The notes beneath the pieces are model-generated. The model was not told the origin of the DNA, searched no databases, and saw only the letters and a list, made by a program, of their open reading frames with translations. The translations under genes and the position numbers were made by a program. From Phycomyces nitens (Eukaryota > Mucoromycota > Mucoromycetes > Mucorales > Phycomycetaceae): DNA of 64,000 bases. The stretch lies in contig JAHRBC010000001.1 of the NCBI GenBank assembly GCA_022702545.1, forward strand, positions 5,518,001 to 5,582,000, written 5' to 3'. Below are positions 11,295 through 23,479 of this stretch, piece by piece (the first letter of the stretch is position 1; each line of letters starts with the position of its first letter).

Positions 11295-13061
11295 ATGACA
11301 AAGGCGTTTTCACGTCTACCCTACCAACTTGCAAAAAAAGACAATGGTAATCATCCCAAGTCATCCAATCATGCTTTGAATCCTCAACATGCACTCTCTC
11401 TCTTTCTCTCTTTTATATAGTCACTGTGGATGAAGACTTTGCGCGTCTAGAGGCTAGATTCATTGAAAAGACAAAGGAGATTGTTGCTCTTGATACCCAC
11501 ACAAAAGAGTTTAGGAATGGCGTGTCAGGCAAGTTGATCAAGCAATCAAAAGAGATTATCAATCTCAAGCTGACTGTTACGACAATCATAGATATGCTAA
11601 ACCATCAGCAGTCTTGCGCTACCGTACTTGAGAGCCTGTTTGACCCCTCTATGGGATGCAACGCAAACGAAGATGGGTCTACAAGACCTTCTCCTACAGA
11701 TATACCATTCGGAAGTGTCCAGGCAGTTCAGGATTATGCAATGGCCATGAATTACTGCCGTGACGAAATCATGCAAGAATTGGTAAGAATTTGATTGTTT
11801 ATGAGTTGTAGTATAACATGGACTGACTCTGATGATGATGATGATGATGCTTTAGGATGCATTGGATCAAAGTGTAATTCGACCTACAGATCAATTGGCT
11901 GCCTTGACCAAAGTGATCCAGAAAACTATTGTCAAGCGTCAGCACAAACTACTTGATTATGATCGGTTCAGAACATCTCACCAAAAGTACGCTGCAATTG
12001 CAGACAAGGGCCCAAGCGAAGAAAAGCACATGTTGAAGCTCCAGAGTCAATTGGAAACCGCTACTAATGATTACCATTATCTCAATGACATGCTCAAAAG
12101 AGATTTGAGTGAATTTCTACGACTGGCTGCCATGTTTATCCAGCCAGTTCTCGAGGCATTCTATGCAATTCAGTGTCGAGTGCTGGGTGGAATGTATGGA
12201 CGGGTTTATGAAGTTGCAGAGACCCATCGTGCGGTTTTTGTGACATTGGATCAGACTCTGCAAGCAGGATTTGAGTGGAGACAAAGCCAGCGCAATGTCG
12301 AGCAAGAGGTCAAGCAATTGACAATCATGCAAAAGAATACAAGTGCACGTAAGTAGAGATTGGGCAGAATATAACAAGTTGTTCATATGCTGTGTACACA
12401 AGAACTGGGCTTGCGGCCAGATACATTGGAGGATCGTATGAGGCTTCGTGATTCTGCTTATGGCCCCGAAAGACAATCGACCTTGTCAAAGCCTGCCATG
12501 TCACCCAAACCAGCAATGGCACCTAAACCAGTAATGGCACCTAAACCGACAATGGCACCCAAACCAGCAATGGCGCCTAAACCAGTAATGGCACCCAAAC
12601 CAGTAATGGCACCTAAACCGACAATGGCACCTAAACCAGCAATGGCACCAATACCGGTGGCGCCAATATCGGTATTACCAGCAGTTACGACACCAAAACT
12701 GAAAACCCGCCCGCCGCCACCACCTCCACCTCCCAAGCCAAGAATGAAGCCTACAATTCATTATGTGATTGCCCTGTATGACCTTGATGCTCAACAAGCG
12801 GGAGATCTGACCTTTCGACAGAATGATCGAATTGAACTAATTGAGAGGACAACAGATGAGCAGGACTGGTGGAAAGGTCGTTTGGGAGATCAGGTTGGAA
12901 TGTTTCCAGGTAAGCTCTAGAGATTAGATGTGTGGAACGTCTGGTTCACTTCATGGGAGGCATACAAAAGGAGGTTGATTGATATAATATTGTGTGGAAT
13001 TTGTTACAAATGTACTTATGGAGAGTTGAATGGATTAGGCAACTACGTAGCACTGGAATAA
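11295..13061 (+). CDS. BAR-domain and SH3-domain protein of the Rvs167/Hob1 (amphiphysin) type
   Basis: Five exons (11295..11346, 11421..11782, 11856..12348, 12403..12909, 13039..13061) encode 478 residues. Residues 1 to about 250 match the fungal Rvs167/Hob1 BAR domain, with RPTDQL followed by KRQHKLLDYDR and a dimer-forming helix ending in LEAFYAIQ. BAR dimers bind curved membranes and act with actin in endocytic scission. A low-complexity linker (334-386) contains about nine copies of a six-residue unit ending MAPKP, then eight prolines (406-413), then an SH3 domain (421-478) with ALYDLDAQQAGDL, WWKGRL and the terminal GNYVALE split over the last intron. Rvs167 normally carries a Gly/Pro/Ala-rich linker at this place. 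The 17-residue first exon was chosen because it restores the conserved basic amphipathic N-terminus. Confidence 0.92.
12495..12653 (+). repeat. 18-bp coding minisatellite (xMAPKP repeat)
   Basis: About nine 18-bp units encode alternating A/V/T-MAPKP hexapeptides in the linker of the BAR-SH3 protein. Third-base differences (CCTAAA versus CCCAAA) alternate between units, suggesting expansion by duplication of blocks of several units rather than single ones. Confidence 0.9.
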
Positions 13062-13979
13062 AGCATGTACCTTTCAAATGATGAATCCCCTGAAAATCCT
13101 GAAATTCCAATTGGGATTTGAATCTGAAATGTGGAATTTGAAATATGAATTTGATTGTTGGAATTTCAGGCTATTTTTTTCTCTTTTTATTTTATTTTTT
13201 GTTAGTTTATCGTAATATATATATATACATATGTATACGTTATTCAATATACAGTGTATGCTTTTTTTTGCCAATTAAATGCTGTAAAAGTCTATTGACA
13301 AAATGTTATTGGATATTATTAGTAAAAATGTATAAATGGCGAACGAATGATTATTGTTGCATTAAACAGGCATTCTTTCTACAGTGAGAGATCAAGGTTT
13401 CATTGGCCGAAAGTTACAAACAGATAATGACGAGCTTTCTTGTACAAATTAAATAATTGGAATTTAAATCGCCTATAGTATTATATTTATATATAAATTA
13501 CAGAAAAAGGAGAGTATAATTTTATTTTTTGTTTTTTGTTGGATGATCTTCAGTCGTCAAACTTTGTTCCAATTGGGATGAATATGGGACACAAGCATCT
13601 TGTACAAAAATAAACATGAAAAATAGACACTTTCTGGCCTGTTTCAAAACGAGGCCAATATGTGATGGGTAGCTTATTTGATTTTGATTTTTTGAAACCG
13701 ACGTTCAAACGTTTATAGATCATCTCCTTTTTCTATTTTATATATATATATTTATATTTATATATATATATTCTTTTGGCGTCTATTAAATGCATTTACA
13801 CACCAGATCGGACCAAAAGTGTGGATATAAACTGACTTTTAATGGACCTATCCTGCCGTGATTCTCACTCCGTTTGATTGTCCTACACAAATTAGTAGCA
13901 GGCTGACCTTCTTTTTTTTTATATATAAAAAAATAAATGCTCTTTTAGATAAAAAAAATTAATTTATATACATATATTC

Positions 13980-14012
<33 letters not shown>

Positions 14013-14070
14013 ATACACTTCTTTATCGCATTTATTTATTTTTTATATTTAATCAACCGACTGTCCTGAG
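13062..14070. other. Intergenic region between BAR-SH3 and methyltransferase genes
   Basis: Just past the BAR-SH3 stop lies a 13-bp perfect inverted repeat. The rest is AT-rich with (TA)n runs at 13210-13230 and 13740-13770. A CTT-rich pyrimidine tract (about 13978-14015) ends 55 bp before the methyltransferase ATG and may be its 5' UTR. Confidence 0.45.
13098..13170. repeat. Perfect 13-bp inverted repeat with 47-bp loop, 3' of the BAR-SH3 gene
   Basis: CCTGAAATTCCAA at 13098-13110 is exactly reverse-complementary to 13158-13170. The loop itself holds further partial copies of the GGAATTTGAA theme. It may be a 3' UTR stem-loop or a tiny foldback repeat. Confidence 0.65.
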
Positions 14071-15429
14071 ATGGGAAATCAAGCAAGCAAAGTTATCGAT
14101 AAGAGCAAAGAAAAGCGAAAACGAACCACCAAAAGACGTCAAAGCACGATTACACTGAGTGCTCGATCAACAGTCTCTCATCAATCGCTTCAATCCCATG
14201 GAAATTATGACTGGCTAGAAGAGAGCCAGGATACTGCCCTGAGTGCACGGATGATTCATGTAGCCATGGCAAAGGCTGCAGCTGCTGGCCAATCGCCCTC
14301 AAATCCACCAACATCCACTCCTCCAGGCACCCGGCGTAAATCTATTACTGAATTCTTCACTAGACGGAAACAGAGCATCTCTCGACCGACCCAATTTTCA
14401 GAGAATGAATTCCGGGAACACGATAGACTCCAGCGACAGGTAAGATTGATTGATAGATTTTGGTCATGGAGAGGGAATTTAGAAATATACATGGTTTATT
14501 TTGTGTCGCAAAGTCTGGGTTTCGATCAAGTTAAATGAACTTGGTTCATCTCAGCTACAAAAAAAAAGGCAAAGATAGATAATAGAGATATTAAAAAAAA
14601 GGGGCCCTAGAAATATAAATATTCACGATTCTTTTCTAGCACTATCTGCTCAAGAGTGCCAGAAAGAGCAACCATTGGGCAACTCTAGACGAACCGGCTG
14701 TTATTCTTGACATGGGAACCGGTAATGGTATCTGGGCACTCGAAATGGCCTCTCAGTTCCCTCAAGCTCAGGTCCTCGGCATGGATCTCCGTCCACCCCA
14801 TGAGCAGCAGGGTGGCCCAAAGAACCTGCGCTATGTCGAGGCCGATATTAAGCAATCCTGGCCAATGGGAGATAATTCGATTGACTTGTAAGTCTCCAAT
14901 CAAACAAGACACCAACTGACTTTTTTTTTATAGCATCTTTCAACGCAACATGGGCCAGGTTATCCAAAAAGACCAGTGGGGGCATGTGCTAGGCGAAATG
15001 AGACGCGTCCTCAAGCCAGGTGGCTATATCGAATTAGTCGAATCAGATCTGTGGCATCATAACCCTGGTCCAGTCCAGCAGGCATTTGACGAATTCTTTG
15101 AAGGCCAATGTGCAGATCTTGGCCTGGATTTCATGTTCACAGACAGATTAAAGGACCAGATTGAAGAAATCGGGGGATTTGGGTCTGTTGATTTGCGTGC
15201 CTTGGATATCCCGGCTGGCGAATGGCCCCAGGAAGCAGAATTGAAGCAGTTTGGATTTATCAACAAGGAAACCCAAAAGGCGTTCTTGCGGAATTGCAAG
15301 AGTTTCTATGTGTCCAAGTGGGGAATCACTGCTGATGACTATGATCTTGCTGTAGGGGAAGTTTTGGAGGAATTTGAAGAGTATCATGGATTTACTCGTT
15401 TCAACTGTTGGATTGCCCAAAAGTCTTGA
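14071..15429 (+). CDS. SAM-dependent class I methyltransferase with predicted N-myristoylation signal
   Basis: Three exons (14071..14439, 14640..14887, 14934..15429) encode 370 residues. The N-terminus MGNQASK fits the N-myristoyltransferase consensus (Gly2, Ser6) and is followed by a very basic, Ser/Thr-rich region to about residue 115, which would favour membrane anchoring. The methyltransferase core starts with HYLLKSARKSNHW, motif I ILDMGTGNGIW (about 146-156), an acidic residue in GMDLRPP, and RRVLKPGGYIELVE after motif III. This is the common fungal UMTA/LaeA-like fold; the substrate cannot be told from sequence. The combination of a lipid anchor signal and this fold is unusual. Intron 1 (200 bp) is longer than most here. 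Fold assignment is firm; lipidation is inferred from the motif only. Confidence 0.88.
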
Positions 15430-18400
15430 GGGCCATAACAACATACTTAATATTCCTAGTGTTATATTTCTGCTGTAATATATTGTATCATTTCATCTCA
15501 ATTACTTTTTTGTATATCTCACCTGCTTTTCTTTATTTATTTATTATTTTATATATATATATATAATTATTTATTTGTGGCTGTATACTTTAGACAATAA
15601 AGTCCTAATATTCTATATATATATATATATAAACATTATCATCTAGAGTACTAGAGGTATTTAGGATATCTTGATGTCTATTATTATTATTATTGTTCTT
15701 GTTCAGAATAACAAATATATATATATATTATAAAGATGGATAGTTTGAAAAGAAGAAGAAAAGGGTTTTTGTAATAAAAAAACGCTCTAGAGCAAATTGG
15801 TTCAATATACCCACTGTTCTTGTCACAGCACATCATTTCTATACTCTGTTTTGGATATTCCGGGCGGGAAACAGCCTGTGTTTGGCTCACAAGAATATAC
15901 AAACAGCCAGCCCAATCCATAAAATAATATCGAGATCATCTATTCTTTGAATATTCTAACGAGCCTAGGTTTCATTTAGCAAGTACTACCGAAATATTTT
16001 GCAGCACAAGAACAATGAATGTGCTATTGGTATTTGAACGAGGCATTATTTTTTCAAGTAATATATTGGACAATTGATAGAATTTCTGTTGGAATATGAG
16101 AATAGTGTTTTGTTTCTACCAAAAAATAAAAACGATTTTTATTCGTTTGGCACAGACACACGGCATCCAATTCTTTCTTTCTTTGATAAAGTAATGGCAG
16201 GTAGTTTGGTTGGAGATTGGTGGATTTCTTCTTATTTCAATAGCCTTCTTGAGCTGAAATGAAGAGTGAAAAATGGATAGCTGGTACAAGATATACGGGT
16301 CTATAAATACACTATTATTCTTCTTTTAATCATTTTCCATTTGGATATTCTGTCCGATTGTACAAGTTTTTTTCTTTTTTTATTAAAAACCTAATAAGCT
16401 AATGATTCAATATTCCAAAAGAAATGGGAATTGTGTGAGAAACAAGGATACAATACCAATAAAACGCTTTTTGCGGAATTTCCAGGATATCGTACAATGA
16501 ATACCGAGTAAATTTTAAATGCTGTATTTATAAAGCTTATTATTATTATATTATTATTATTATTTTTGACGTTTTTGTATATTTTCACTAGAGACAAATG
16601 AAGAATAGGTGAGACAAGGGCATCATGATTAAAAGAACTATATTTAAAAATAAAGAGAAAAGGCCTCTATTCTGTAGTGTTTGGCAGATATCATAGGTCC
16701 AAGGAACTTGTAGTCCATACACTATATACCAAGATCCCCCCCCCCCCTTTTTTTTTGACTCCAAAATAGCATTAATTCATCTCAATTGCAGGCAAATCTA
16801 TAAAAGTTTGAGAGTTTAGTTTTAGGATCCACTAGTTATTTTGTGGGTAGATCCAAAAGCGAAATCAAAAGCAAAAACAAGAATATAAATATAAATATTT
16901 AAGAATTGGATGGGACAAGTCGGAAAGGCCGGATCTTATCGAAGCAGATGCTGGTTTGAGCTAAATACTGGCAACCATTGACAATAATCACCTTTAAGCT
17001 ATCAAGCGCACTATTGAGAGTATTGGCTGGACATCTCTATTTTATATTAAAGACACTAGTCTATTTGAAATTCTATAGCATTCTTGATTTTGTCTTTTTT
17101 ATTATAAAGAACCAAAGTTTATTTTTCTAGCATTTTTTTGTTGTACAATCAAAAGAGATATATATATATGAATGCTAGAAATAAATACACCGCTGACAAC
17201 TCCATCGCATTCCAATATATATAAATACATGTATATGTATAATAGACATCTTTTTTGCTGACATGGGTATTTATGAATGTAGACAAAATATTATAAAACA
17301 TTCTTGGTCAAGGCACTTGTGATAAATGTTATAAAGGTCTGTAAAAGGATCAAGAAGTACCAAAAGACGCGACTGGTCACTTTGCTCTCATTGGTTAATT
17401 TCCTAGACTAACCTCCCAATTGTCGTGTGAAAATACTTGCCAAGATGAGTCAATCAAACATAATACCATTATAAGCACTGTAGGTGGAAATATCATTGGT
17501 TGTGTATATGTTGCATTGGTTTATTACGCAAAAAGGGTGAGCCGACAGGATGATATAGATGACTATTGAACAATCCACAAGTCCATTCTCCCACCGGCCA
17601 ATCTTTTCAGCTTATCAGTCTTTTTTGGATGATTAGATCTGATTTAATCAATCTGGCTGATGATGAGAGCTGAAATGGTCTCGATTGCAAGCATATTGGT
17701 TCTTTTTGAAGTGTCAAATTGTAGTCTGTTGCAAAGTATTGCCATTGGATATTCAAGGACAATACAACTCTATAGGGATATTTTGTGGGAAGCAGACAAT
17801 GGTTACTGCACAATTGAATGTCAAGGATGTTCTTCTTCTTCTCTTGTTTTTGATCGAATTGGTCTGTATAAAATACTTTACACTGGTCTTGCCTCTTTGA
17901 TTGAGTAATGATGATTCAAATAAAGTGTCCAACTGGGCCGATTCTTTCCGTTTCTGGGCAAGTTAATTGCTATTGTAGCCTGTTGTCCAACAAGACCTGT
18001 CTCACAAGACAGTTTAATTAATCCAAGAATATTATAGCAATTTGACAGCTGATTTCCCATTATATATATATTATATTATATAATATATTTACTCTTGGTA
18101 ATTTACCACTTTATTGTATAAAATGTAACCATCAACTATATATATATATGTATTATATATATACATATATAATACGTTCTTTGGGGCTCATAAAACGGCC
18201 GTTCTTTTGGAGTATTTTACTGTTTACTGAATTGGGTGTGTAGAATTAGAAAGATAAAAAAAAAAGGTCAACTCACATTCAACCTCTTCTTCAATCTTCA
18301 AAATCCTATAAAAAAAATGTATGTATATATATAAAAAAAGGAAGAAGAAAAAATAATACATTCAAGAATCATTTCATTCGAAAGAATCTAAAAAGATAAT

Positions 18401-18458
18401 ATTTCATGTACGTATTGCTCTTTCCTTTGGTTGCTGTAAAGTACAGCTCTTCTTTTCT
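15430..18458. other. 3-kb AT-rich gene desert
   Basis: This lies downstream of the methyltransferase and of the small minus-strand gene. Poly(TA), poly(TTA) and C9/T9 runs (about 16736-16756) are frequent. Frames of 60-82 codons (for example 17660..17908, +) have no recognisable motif. An AT-rich palindromic run occurs at 18137-18175. Confidence 0.45.
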
Positions 18459-18716
18459 TCATCTGGACTCTCGCTTGTGCTCCATTCGTTTCTTCAGCAT
18501 CAGAAACAGTGCATGTTTTTCTTCTCTGAGAGAGACGATCCTGGCATGAAGGGTATCTTTGGTGGTATGATTGGAATGCAGAGCCATGTTGGAACGTGCA
18601 TAAATATGGCCATTCAGAGGACGTGTGGGATGACTGAGACGCAATCGTCTTGCAATAGCTTTACGAATAAGGCGCTGGTTTGGTTGAAGTGGTGACGAAA
18701 AGGTAATGGGAGCCAT
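18459..18716 (-). CDS. Small uncharacterised protein (85 aa), C-terminal amphipathic helix
   Basis: A single uninterrupted frame without introns. The N-terminal half is basic (RKAIARRLRLSH), and residues about 55-80 (LHARIVSLREEKHALFLMLK) have heptad-like Leu/Ile spacing expected of a short coiled coil. Codon choice resembles the neighbouring real genes and differs from the chance frames around it, which is why I call it. I do not recognise the family, and the reading frame could also be a remnant. Confidence 0.45.
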   Translation of the reverse strand: MAPITFSSPLQPNQRLIRKAIARRLRLSHPTRPLNGHIYARSNMALHSNHTTKDTLHARIVSLREEKHALFLMLKKRMEHKRESR

Positions 18717-19443
18717 TGGAAATGTTGAAAGATAGATAACAAGAAGAGAAAGAATGAGGGGGATTGTAGTCTATTAGTATTTATTTCTATATAAAATATA
18801 TATAATATATATATATATACATATATATATACATACATACATATATTATATTTAGGGACAGTCTAAAAGGCCAAGACCCACTCTAATTTTCAAATGGGGT
18901 TTTTTCTTTTCTTTTCAATTGAGGTCAGTTTCGCGTCAATTCAAAAATACCTCTAGTATTAAGAGTGGGGTTGATTTTTGCTCATGTCATGACATTTGAA
19001 ATATTCCAATACCATGCTTTTTCAATCGATTGAAACTGTACCTCGACACTGCAAGCAACAGAAGCTGAATTTTGAAAATATATATATATATAAAGATCTG
19101 GCGATAACCAGGTAGGAATGTTCCTGTCCTTGGCCTTTTTTAACTGGGCCCTGTATCCCAAGAGCATCCACTTATTGGCACAATCAAAGGCAAAGCCCTT
19201 GTTGTTTTTTCTATTAGAATTGCCTGGTTCTGTCCTGGTCTTTGGACATGGCAGGAAACAAGAACAGCACCAGAATCCCAATTCCACAAATGATATTCAA
19301 ATTGTAATCTATTCATGTTTAGCAAGAAATGAAGATTGATTTATAATTTCATCTTGTGAGATCATGATAGACATTATTATGCTTTAGATATATATATGTT
19401 TATTTACATGGATTACATGGATTACATGGAAAATGATGGTATT
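18717..19443. other. Intergenic region upstream of small ORF, 3' of VPS72
   Basis: (TA)n and ATAC runs occur at 18786-18850 and near 19080. Frames across 18982-19339 on both strands lack motifs. No other feature seen. Confidence 0.4.
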
Positions 19444-21049
19444 TTAGTTTGAAGCCTCGTCTGTATGTGGAGATGTGGTTTGGTTAGATCTTTGTCGTGT
19501 GCGTCTGCTTGTACTCGGTACTGGACTATCCGGACGACGCCTGCTGTCTACAGATCGTCTTGTGTCTAAAGATCTTCTTGTACTATCCGCTCTGGCTGTC
19601 ATCCAAGAAGGATAGGCAGGGTTGCCATTATCATCTACCCAGTCAGGATCCCCTTTCCTTTTACCAGCCATCATTCGATCCCATCCATCTGGAACACCTG
19701 CAGCACCAGTCAAGCGACCTAGATAGATGCCTGGTTTGGGGGACCAGCGCATCTCATGGTTCTCGCAAGCCCTTATAATCCCAAAGGTGTCCTTATTTGA
19801 GAACGGTACCATTGTACCAGGGTCTCTGTAGATAGCTGGCAGACCAGTGATAAGGCAGCTTGCCGGCTTGAGAGGTTTGGGTTCCTTTTCAGCCCAAGAC
19901 TCTAGCTCTGAAATCAAATCTAAACGATCAAGTTCCTTGTCTGTCAATCCAGACGTATCAATTTGATCCTCATCATCCTCATCCTCTTCATCCTCATTCT
20001 TATCTTCTTGTTTAGGTGGCAATTCACTTAGAAAAGATATCAAGTTGCGACCAACCATCTCACTCTCATCAATGTCTCGTTTGGTCTGCCATGCTATTGC
20101 CACAGGATCAACAATCTCAGACTGAACATTTTTCCCATCTTCATCAGAACAGATGAGGACCAACTTGTGGTGCTTTGGTCGTTCATCTGGTTTGCCATCT
20201 GTAACCGAGTGGAATCTCACCAATGGGCCCTGCATAGCCTTCTTATCCTTCTTTTTGGATCTAGCGCGTCTGTCGGCCTCCATTAGCTGCCATTGTTCTA
20301 GTGATTCCAAGTTTTTTTCTTCTGTGATTGCTGCCTCTGCCAGCAACTCTTCTTGGGTCAAATGTCTAACCAAAGGTCGATCTCGCTTAGGAAGCAATGA
20401 CTAAAAAAAAAAAGAAGCCCAAGATTCTATTAGCTTTCACGACCTGCTTTGGCTTCCAACACTTGCCTTGCGCAATTCATTCTCTCGCAGCTGCTCTTCA
20501 ACCTGAATACGATTCAAGACCGTATTCACGCGAGACGAGTGCCGAACTCGTGGCATGGACATTGACTCTGCAAAAGATATCTTTTCGCGGGGCTTTCGAA
20601 TGGTATGTGTTTTGTGGATTGGTTTTTGGGCTAAAGCGGATTGGGTTTGTGGTCGGTCATGTCGAAACAGAGATCGTCTTGCCTGCATGATTCAATATCA
20701 ATAGTCGCCACAAGACCAATATATATGTATTTGTATTTATGATAGAAAACTACCCTTCGTTCTTCCTCTGCAATATTCTTTTCTTCTCGGTTGGCTTGAT
20801 CTTCATGTTCAGCTTCGCCTTCTGAAGAATCAATATCGAAATCCGAGTCGAGGACGTCTTCTGGTTCATCTTCCACTAATTCCAATAATCAGTTTCTGAA
20901 TCTGCTGAGCTGATCAGCGGAGAGTGGGTAAAGACGTACATTTTGTGTGGAATTCTTCATCATCGCTCTCATTGTCTTCGAATAGTTCTTCCATCTCGAC
21001 TTCCTTTGAGATGAGGAAGCGCATCCTGTAGAAAGCGTTGTTGGATTAC

Positions 21050-21083
<34 letters not shown>

Positions 21084-21143
21084 GTAAGAGCCTTACCGGC
21101 TGCCTGCATTGTCACGTCGAGATCTTTCCAAGACCAAAGACAT
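19444..21143 (-). CDS. VPS72: VPS72/YL1 homologue (Swc2), SWR1 chromatin-remodelling complex subunit
   Basis: Five exons (21097..21143, 20940..21025, 20754..20875, 20467..20682, 19444..20400) encode 475 residues. The N-terminus MSLVLERSRRDNAGSRM, a long acidic stretch and the R/K-rich middle fit the H2A.Z-binding N-terminal part of YL1/Swc2. The C-terminal YL1_C box is clear at about 338-368 (CLITGLPAIYRDP, then PFSNKDTFGIIR). The protein hands histone H2A.Z-H2B dimers to the SWR1 remodeller in the nucleus. Intron 4 (20401..20466) starts GCAAGT after CGCAAG; a GT four bases further would shift the frame into an early stop, so this is a GC-AG intron. Intron 1 carries a 28-T homopolymer. The tail after YL1_C is Ser/Arg-rich with repeated DxRRS-like units. 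Confidence 0.94.
21053..21080 (-). repeat. 28-bp homopolymer (A on the coding strand) inside VPS72 intron 1
   Basis: An uninterrupted T28 on the plus strand lies within the 71-bp first intron. Length is likely to vary between isolates and is prone to sequencing error. Confidence 0.85.
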
Positions 21144-21711
21144 CTTTCTTTAATCTTTATATGAAAATAAAAAGAAGTAAAAAACAATAAAGAATAAAAC
21201 GACATTCGAAAAAAACAGAGCTTTTTTAATTTTGGGCTTGAGCTTGACTTGCCTTCACGTGATTTTTTTCATGCTGCTTGAAAGAATGTCAATCCTATAG
21301 TCCACATAGCTTTTTCTTTCTCTCCTTTTCTCCTTCTTTCCTTCTTTCTTTATATCACCATATTGCTGGCCAAACAGTTTGGCAGTATTGGCTAGCTGGT
21401 AGACAGCCTTGATATAAAGGTAGACTTGTGAATGATACACACACAAGAGAGATCCAAACAACCCAGGGTTGACTTCTTGTTGAAATCATTGCTTTATACC
21501 CATCCGAGGTCTAGCATTAAAAAAAAAGAGGTCCAAAGCAGGATACACAAGCCTAAATACCATAATTCTGATTCGGATAAGACGAAAAGCCAAAATAAAT
21601 AAATAAATAAATAAAGAAATAAAGGGTTGCCAACGAGAGGCTGGACCACTCAAATTCTGTAATCTTTTTTTTGTTGTTGTTGTTGTTGCGTTTTTTCTTC
21701 TGTATCCTTTC
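21144..21711. promoter_or_regulatory. Shared divergent upstream region of VPS72 and the allantoicase gene
   Basis: The two start codons face away from each other across 568 bp, so both promoters must lie here. Visible content includes a CACGTG-like CACGTGA at about 21256, CT-rich tracts (21310-21350), an (AAAT)n run at 21597-21616 and a (TTG)n run at 21672-21687 close to the rightward start. No clear TATA box. Confidence 0.5.
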
Positions 21712-23479
21712 ATGGGGAACCTCCAGAGTGCCTTTGACGTGCCGTATGCCTCTCTTGAGGCCAGACACCTCAAAGACACTGTTTTGTCAGGAATGACCAA
21801 CTTGGCCTCTTTGGATCTTCAGGCATCAGTTGTCAGTGTTTCAGATGAGACATTTGGAAGTTCATCCAACTTGCTTGATCGAGAAAACAATTCATGCACA
21901 AATGAGCTTGACGATGATCTCGGTATGGGTGGGGGAATTCTATTCTTGCGAGGGCGCGAAACTGATATCTAAACAATTGTTGTTTGTTATTTAAAACCGT
22001 GGCGTGTTTGATGTACAAAAGATGGAACCAAAAATGGATGGCAGCCCTGTCGCAAAATAAAGACTGCAAGGTAAAAAAGGGAAACAAAAGAGAGAGAAAG
22101 AAAGAGAGAGAAAGCCAAAAGGGATGGTGATTATGTTGGAGTATGGTGGTATTGATGAGTACAAGTGTTGCTGTTGAGCTGGGCTGTCCAGGATCTTTAT
22201 CTGGAGTCGACATTGACACGACTGGATTTCCGTTCAGTTCAGCCTGGAAGGCGAATCTAGATGGCTATATTGTGAATAAGGACATTAAAGAGGTATTGGG
22301 CTGCTGTGGTATCCTGTTCAGGCACTCAATTGGGCTTATAGTGGAAGTCATTGATGTCTAATGTGAGCCTCAAGAAAGACTCGCATAATTTCTTTGTCTT
22401 TCAAAGATCCAAAGACGTGTTTTCAAAGGTGCGCTTGACTACTTGTCGAGGGGGCAGTGTGGTAATGTGAATAGGGATGTAGATTGCAAGAGTGTCTGTT
22501 TGATTTGTCTGTTGATTTGTTTGTTTGTTTGTTTGTATATAGGCTCGTTTGCGATGTTACGGTACACCGGTTGCTCTTAAAGACAAGGTTGATCAGTCTA
22601 CAAATGTAGCCAATGCAAGGCTGGGTGCCCGTATTATTTATTGCACAGACGAACGCCAAGGAAACAAGCCGAGCATCCTAGTCGAAGGGAGTACAGCGTA
22701 AGTTTTGTTGTTTCAATACTAAAAAAGCTGATTAGAATTGAATTGAATTGGGGAATAGAGCAGATGGCTGGGAATCGATTCGTTCTGGTCCTCAGCCTCG
22801 AAATGACAGCTGTGTTATCCAGTTGGCGGTACCTGTACACATTAAAGAGATTGAGATCAGTACAAAATACTTTAATGGTGAGTATATTGGTGTATGAGAC
22901 CAGGATACTCATGGTTGGTAGGCAATTCACCAAGGTGGTTTACTATTGAAGGCTGCTATAGTTTAGATGTAAGTGTAGATTGAGATGCTTCAAGCTTATC
23001 CTCCATTAGACACCAGATGTAGACTATGCGGTTGGCTGGGAGTATGTGCTGACAAAAAGAGCGGCTCCAAACAGCTCAAGGTCCAGATACAATATCCACA
23101 ATTGTCGCCTAATATCCCACATAAGACTAACCATATACCCTGGTAAGTGAATAGAAGCAAGTGGACTTTGTTTGTTAATAGTGTTTTAGACGGTGGTGTT
23201 CAACAGCTGTCCATATTTGGCAATCAGAGGCCAGATGAGGCCATGGACTTGAGATGCACTCTAGTTGACTTGGAGACTTGCAAGGATGAAAAGCAGATGT
23301 CCATTGCAGATCAACCGATTATTTTGCAGCCTTCTAGTCAATTGGAAAACGGGGCCGAGTATGTGCGTTGTGATGACAAAGAAGCACCAGTTTTGCCAAG
23401 ACAATCCAAAAGAAACAAATCTACAAAAACAGATTTAAAAGAAACTCCTCCTGTTCGACCAAAGAGAAGACGATACTAG
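21712..23479 (+). CDS. Allantoicase with a basic C-terminal extension
   Basis: Nine exons (21712..21922, 22022..22070, 22166..22292, 22342..22461, 22543..22697, 22759..22877, 22922..22968, 23010..23142, 23190..23479) encode 416 residues. Allantoicase cleaves allantoate to ureidoglycolate and urea in purine catabolism. Two repeats of its jelly-roll domain are readable. The first has VSVSDETFGSSSNLL, then GCPGSLSGVDIDTTGF, WKSLM and KKDSHNFF. The second has TADGWESIR, then FNGNSPRWFTIEGC and IRLTIYPDGGVQQLSIFG. Exon 3 could also begin at 22160. The usual enzyme is about 340 residues; here about 80 more follow, ending in a basic PVRPKRRRY that looks like a nuclear-localisation signal. The first repeat is diverged around its WxxxRR segment, so activity is not certain. 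Met1-Gly also fits a myristoylation motif, or the true start may be Met28. Confidence 0.85.

Noticed and set aside
19497..20690. Plus-strand frames of 83-97 codons across VPS72.
   Set aside because: They are antisense shadows of the well-supported VPS72 exons.
22071..22165. An apparent frameshift in the allantoicase between the first two domain parts.
   Set aside because: It disappears if intron 2 extends to the ACAAG acceptor at 22165 (or GATGAG at 22159), which restores the frame.
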